Shown: piece by piece, positions 34,013-37,568 of the stretch
How the letters are laid out: the number at the start of each line of letters is the position of its first letter
How positions within the stretch are numbered: the first letter of the stretch is position 1
NCBI GenBank assembly: GCA_021773135.1
Contig: JAJFKP010000060.1
Coordinates: forward strand, 1-37,568
Length of the DNA stretch: 37,568 nucleotides
Origin: Woeseiaceae bacterium
Lineage (GTDB): Bacteria; Pseudomonadota; Gammaproteobacteria; Steroidobacterales; Woeseiaceae
Reading direction: 5' to 3'
Notes under the pieces: model-generated
What the model was told of the DNA's origin: nothing
The model's database searches: none
The model's input: only the letters and a program-made list of their open reading frames with translations
Made by a program: the position numbers and the translations under genes

Positions 34013-35122
34013 ATGAAAAACGCTGCAGAACTTACTGAACGACGGCCGTCGTTTGCCTCATCAAAAATAACTAAAAACAAGAAATTGATGAATCAGGACC
34101 GGCGCAACGACTATGACGTAACCAACACTGTGCAGGTCAGTAACTCTGCTGCGGTGCGAGATGCGGTGTGCGCGTTATTTACCAACACTTTTCCCGGCGC
34201 TTCTTTCGACAAGCTGTGGCTGGCTTTCTACGACTTCGACCGCCTTTTCGGGGGGCAGTTTCCGGGCTACCTGGGCTGCGACACGACCTATCACGATCGA
34301 CAGCACTCGCTCGACATGACGCTCGCGTTTGCCCGCCTTGTTGCGGGTTACGAGCGCAGCGTCGACCCGGCAGAACGCCTGGGGGCGCATCGCGCGCAGA
34401 TGGCGATCGTCACTTCACTGTTCCACGACTCGGGATATATCCGGCACAAGGAACGCGATAAGGAATTCACCAACGGTGCCGAGTTTACGCTTTATCACGT
34501 ATCGAGAAGTGCCGACTTCCTGCGGCGTTATCTTCCGGAACTCGGCATGGCCAAAGATGTTGCGGTCGCCAGCATGATCGTGCATTACACCGGCTATGAG
34601 CTTGATCTCGATAAAATCGAGCTGGACGACCCGCGCGACGCAATCTGCGGCCACCTCATTGGTACCGCTGATCTGGTGGCTCAAATGGCGGATCGCTGTT
34701 ACCTGGAGAAATGCCGGGACCGGCTTTATAAAGAATTTGTCGTAGGCGGCATCGCGGTGGAGCACGCCTCGCCGGGTGAGTATATGGTGCGCTACGAATC
34801 GGGCATCGACCTGCTGCGAAAAACACCGGGCTTTTACCAGGCGGCGACGAAAGATCGCCTGCAAAAGAAATTCAATCGCGCTTACCGGTATGTCGAAGTG
34901 TTGTTTGACGGTCAGAATCCGTACGTCGATGCCATACGGGCCAACCTGACTCACCTGGTCAGGGTGCTGAAGACCGACAACTGGGAGCTGCTGCGCCGAG
35001 AACCCCCTTATTTCGTCGGCACACAGGATGCCGTCGAGAGCATGGACCTTGTCGCGGACAGAATGTTGGCAGCGGTACCGCGAGAGCACGGATCTTTGCC
35101 GACCGATTTGCTGCCAGCGTAA
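34013..35122 (+). CDS. HD-domain metal-dependent phosphohydrolase, unknown substrate
   Basis: A protein of about 369 residues. It has an HD-type metal site: YHDRQHS (His94 and His98 from this start) and SLFHDSGY (His138-Asp139), and later a conserved SMIVHYTGYELDLD segment with another His. This spacing is like that of HD-type nucleotide or cyclic-nucleotide phosphohydrolases, but no GYP motif is present, so it is not a typical c-di-GMP HD-GYP enzyme. The C-terminal 130 residues are not recognised. Starts at 33899, 34013 and 34088 are all in frame; none has a strong ribosome site and the conserved region begins only after 34088. It follows xth after 126 bases. Confidence 0.72.
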   Translation: MKNAAELTERRPSFASSKITKNKKLMNQDRRNDYDVTNTVQVSNSAAVRDAVCALFTNTFPGASFDKLWLAFYDFDRLFGGQFPGYLGCDTTYHDRQHSLDMTLAFARLVAGYERSVDPAERLGAHRAQMAIVTSLFHDSGYIRHKERDKEFTNGAEFTLYHVSRSADFLRRYLPELGMAKDVAVASMIVHYTGYELDLDKIELDDPRDAICGHLIGTADLVAQMADRCYLEKCRDRLYKEFVVGGIAVEHASPGEYMVRYESGIDLLRKTPGFYQAATKDRLQKKFNRAYRYVEVLFDGQNPYVDAIRANLTHLVRVLKTDNWELLRREPPYFVGTQDAVESMDLVADRMLAAVPREHGSLPTDLLPA

Positions 35123-35138
35123 TTCACCGAAACGGGCC

Positions 35139-35714
35139 TCAGGCGTTCAGCGCCTGCTGCACGAATTCGAAACGGTCATTGCCAAAAAACATTTCATCAC
35201 CGACGTACAGGGTTGGCGCGCCGAACGCGCCTCTGTGAATCGCTTCATCCGTGTTTTCGCGCAGCCGATCCTTGATCCTGCCCGACGCGATCTCCGTTAA
35301 AGTCTCCTCCACAGGCAAACCGGCATTGGCTGCGATCTCAGATAACACGCTAGAATCGCTCAGGTCCTGTTCGTGTGCCCACAGCGCATCGAACAGCGGC
35401 TGGTGCACGGCCTCGAAAACACCCCGCTCCTGGGCGACCAATGCGAGTCGCAGCGCATTGACCGTATTCTGTGGAAATACCGGGTTCATCTTGTAGGGGA
35501 TTTGGTAGCGTGCCGCCCACCGGCTTACGTCCCTGAACAGATACTCTCTTTTCGCCTTAACCGTCAGCGGCGGACTGTTGCCAGTTGCCTTCAAAACGGC
35601 CCCGAGATACATGGGCCGATACACGACCTCCGCATCCAGGGTTTTCAGCTGGCTGTTGGCAAGATAAGAATAGAGACTGACGTAGTCATAGAAAAATTCG
35701 ACACTGCGCGTCAT
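35139..35714 (-). CDS. 2-hydroxychromene-2-carboxylate isomerase-like (GST kappa/DsbA fold)
   Basis: A 191-residue thioredoxin-fold protein of the HCCA isomerase/GST kappa group. The N-terminal FFYDYVSLYSYLA has the Ser (residue 13) that replaces the DsbA cysteine and activates glutathione; GAFGAPTLYVGDEMFFGNDR near the C-terminus is the cis-Pro and GSH-binding region. HCCA isomerases act in naphthalene breakdown, but many homologues are general glutathione enzymes; no aromatic-degradation genes are nearby. It overlaps the GST gene by 4 bases and ends that three-gene cluster. Confidence 0.88.
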   Translation of the reverse strand: MTRSVEFFYDYVSLYSYLANSQLKTLDAEVVYRPMYLGAVLKATGNSPPLTVKAKREYLFRDVSRWAARYQIPYKMNPVFPQNTVNALRLALVAQERGVFEAVHQPLFDALWAHEQDLSDSSVLSEIAANAGLPVEETLTEIASGRIKDRLRENTDEAIHRGAFGAPTLYVGDEMFFGNDRFEFVQQALNA

Positions 35715-36328
35715 TTTTTCACCATCGGTATGAACCCTGGTCGGCGACGGATGCGCTTGATCCAGTCGACGACGCCCGAATACGGTGACACGTCAAAGCC
35801 ACCTTCATCGGCCACGTGGGTATACGCGAACAGCGCAATGTCTGCGATGGTAAACCTGTCACCGGCAAAGTAGTCACTCTTCGATAGTTTTTGGTCCATA
35901 ACCTGCAAAGCGCTTTCACCGCCCGCTTTCTTTTGTTGTAAATCCGACTGCTTGGCGGGCGGATTCCCCAGGTACTTGATGATAAATCGCGATGTAGCGA
36001 TGTAGGGTTCGTGACTGTACTGTTCAAAAAACATCCACTGCAGAATGTTGGCTCGATCCCAGGCATCGCCACCAAAAAACTCGCTGCCATCTGCCAGATA
36101 GCAAAGGATCGCGTTCGACTCTGCCAGGTGCCTGCCATCAGGCAACTCCAGCAGCGGGATTCTGCCATTCGGATTCCTGGTCAAGAACTCCGGTGTGCGC
36201 GTATCGCCGGCGAGAATATCGACCTCGATCCAGTCGAAACTGATGTTCATCTCTGCACATAGCAATTGCAACTTGTAGCAATTACCGGAGCGCCCATCCC
36301 CATAGATTTTCAACTTGTCCTTGCTCAA
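35711..36328 (-). CDS. Glutathione S-transferase family protein
   Basis: A 205-residue GST. The N-terminal thioredoxin-like domain has SGNCYKLQLLC (likely catalytic Ser14), NPNGRIPLLEL (cis-Pro) and the GSH-contact AESNAILCYLAD; the helical C-terminal domain contains YFAGDRFTIADIALFAYTHVA, the N-capping-box motif of GSTs. It starts inside the stop of the membrane-protein gene (4-base overlap) and overlaps the isomerase-like gene by 4 bases, indicating one transcript and coupled translation. The substrate is unknown. Confidence 0.92.
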   Translation of the reverse strand: MSKDKLKIYGDGRSGNCYKLQLLCAEMNISFDWIEVDILAGDTRTPEFLTRNPNGRIPLLELPDGRHLAESNAILCYLADGSEFFGGDAWDRANILQWMFFEQYSHEPYIATSRFIIKYLGNPPAKQSDLQQKKAGGESALQVMDQKLSKSDYFAGDRFTIADIALFAYTHVADEGGFDVSPYSGVVDWIKRIRRRPGFIPMVKK

Positions 36329-36855
36329 CGTTTATCCCTCTCGACCGCACGCAATCCAACCACTTCGTGACGCTTCAGGCGCCGATTAGCGAAGAAGGCA
36401 GCAACCCCACAGGCGCTAAAGGCGTAAATGTGGTCGATCGGACTGATCGTGTCGCGAAAGAACACCCGCATCGAGTCACCAGACAAGCCGCTCAGGATTT
36501 GCACGGGATTTGCACCCAGATATTGCCCCGTCTTCAGGATGCCTATCATAAGGTTACCCGCATACGCGGCAATGCCCGTGACCACCAGGGCGACAATCGG
36601 AAACCGCCAGTCCAGGCCGCGACCGAAGCGCTGCACCGCCACGCCGATCAGTGCCCCGATGGGTACCGTGAACCAGGGAAAGACCTTGCCGGTGTTAATC
36701 GAGAACAACGCCCACATCCAGCACAGCATCAGCGCCACGGCCGTGCTGCCAGCAACGCCGCGCGCTATGGACTGCTGTGCCAGAAGGCGGTGGCCGTCCG
36801 CAGGCGGCAGCTTGTCAGCCGGCTTGCGGGTGTGTTTTTGCTTCAGTCGAAACAT
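36325..36855 (-). CDS. Small polytopic membrane protein, unknown function
   Basis: A 176-residue protein I do not recognise. A basic N-terminal stretch (residues 1-30) precedes four hydrophobic segments: around GSTAVALMLCWMWALF, FTVPIGALIGVAV, FPIVALVVTGIAAYAGNLMIG and YAFSACGVAAFFA, with an Arg/Lys-rich cytoplasmic tail. It is the first gene of the cluster with the GST and the isomerase-like gene (4-base overlap with GST). Its promoter must lie in the 114-base gap shared with the divergent lipoprotein gene. Confidence 0.75.
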   Translation of the reverse strand: MFRLKQKHTRKPADKLPPADGHRLLAQQSIARGVAGSTAVALMLCWMWALFSINTGKVFPWFTVPIGALIGVAVQRFGRGLDWRFPIVALVVTGIAAYAGNLMIGILKTGQYLGANPVQILSGLSGDSMRVFFRDTISPIDHIYAFSACGVAAFFANRRLKRHEVVGLRAVERDKR

Positions 36856-36969
36856 CGATACCTGTCGATCTGTACGGGTTCGGGCGCAGTATAGTACAGC
36901 AGAATACGAGATCTGGGTTCTCCCACGCGGAACGGGCGGATGGTATATTTTTGGCCACGTAGGATCACA

Positions 36970-37568
36970 ATGGAATCTATCGTGCGGCTTAATCTGTTCA
37001 CCTTGCTGGCAGCGGCACTGCTAATGACTGCCTGTGCAACCACACCGCAAAACGCATCGACCATCATCAGGACGATGCCGCCGGTTGCCGCGGAATACCA
37101 GGGCTTCACAAATTTGCTGGTGATCAGCGTTGCCGGCGACTTCCAGTCGCGGCAGTTATTTGAACGGCGTTTCGTCGATGTTACGGCGGACAGGGGCGGA
37201 AAGGCGACCGGCTACCACACGGTGATAGGCAGGAGGCCTCTTCTCACTCGCGATGCCCTGGATGTCGTTTTAAAATCGCGTGGCTTCGACGCGATTCTGC
37301 TGGTACGCGAGAAAGGCCAGGAGCGCGAAGCGCTCGCTCCCGGACGGCCGATCGGACGCGATTTCGACCTGTTTGGCTATGACTATGCCGAGCTGAACAG
37401 TGGCGACAGCATCAGGCAATCAGCGGCCATCACTTTCATTGCCGAACTTTATTCCGTTGCAGAACGGAAAAAAATCTGGTCGCTGGAGTCTCTCAGCTTT
37501 GACAAGGCGACGGCCACGGACCTAATCGATGAGCAGGCCGTGACAATTTCCCGGCAAGTCTTTACAGA
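36970..37568 (+). CDS. Putative lipoprotein, unknown function (3' end outside window)
   Basis: The frame from the ATG at 36970 stays open for 199 codons to the window edge. The ATG has AGGA five bases upstream. The N-terminus is a lipoprotein signal (hydrophobic LFTLLAAALLMTAC, with Cys at residue 24), followed by a Thr/Ala-rich linker and an alpha/beta-looking domain containing EYQGFTNLLVISVAGDFQS and LDVVLKSRGFDAILLVREK. It resembles small outer-membrane lipoproteins with a TolB-N/DUF4136-like appearance, but I cannot name a family. It is divergent from the membrane protein-GST cluster. Confidence 0.75.
   Translation, partial: MESIVRLNLFTLLAAALLMTACATTPQNASTIIRTMPPVAAEYQGFTNLLVISVAGDFQSRQLFERRFVDVTADRGGKATGYHTVIGRRPLLTRDALDVVLKSRGFDAILLVREKGQEREALAPGRPIGRDFDLFGYDYAELNSGDSIRQSAAITFIAELYSVAERKKIWSLESLSFDKATATDLIDEQAVTISRQVFT

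Overview
The window looks like a chromosomal segment of a moderately GC-rich, free-living gammaproteobacterium. The order def-fmt-rsmB-DUF4390-ntrY-ntrX, divergent from LysM protein-dprA-smg-topA-tsaC-hemF, is a conserved gammaproteobacterial block. Secreted subtilase and esterase genes, an Na+/amino-acid symporter and an M3 oligopeptidase suggest a peptide-using marine or sediment heterotroph, perhaps near the Woeseiaceae or Chromatiales/Xanthomonadales-type lineages. That placement is inference. No rRNA, tRNA, CRISPR array, transposase or prophage was seen.

Layout. 1-4000: the 3' end of a DUF819 membrane protein, a membrane-anchored alpha/beta hydrolase, an AGCS symporter and an SDR with a signal-like N-terminus. 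4000-11000 (minus): def, fmt, rsmB, a DUF4390 protein, and the NtrY/NtrX two-component pair, whose NtrX has lost the sigma-54 GAFTGA loop. 11200-18230 (plus): a LysM lipoprotein with a terminator, a short dprA, smg, topA with a lysine-rich tail instead of zinc ribbons, tsaC and hemF. 18561-24930: a large secreted S8 protease, a convergent secreted esterase, an unassigned DHDPS-superfamily aldolase, a small membrane protein and tag.

24931-27470 is the most unusual part. On the minus strand an ECF sigma factor and a zinc-finger anti-sigma factor (ATGA overlap) are followed by a secreted Cys-repeat protein with 15 EG[S/K]CG motifs, eleven of them in perfect 10-residue tandem repeats. Its leader and motifs match the HvfA family of RiPP copper-binding metallophore precursors, whose cysteines are converted to oxazolone/thioamide groups by a DUF692 (MNIO) enzyme. 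No DUF692 or partner gene lies nearby, so it appears to be an orphan, repeat-expanded precursor. It ends in a strong terminator embedded in a duplicated 168-bp intergenic element that carries three tandem hairpins and has an apparent 'empty' copy beside it.

27590-37568: hemB and aroE, convergent gor, then prlC and xth (GTGA overlap), an HD-domain protein, a tightly overlapping minus-strand cluster (GST-kappa-type isomerase, GST, membrane protein), and the 5' part of a lipoprotein gene running off the end. Heme synthesis (hemF, hemB), glutathione functions (gor, GST, HCCA isomerase-like) and DNA repair (tag, xth) recur, but apart from the clear operons I see no evidence of one joint pathway.
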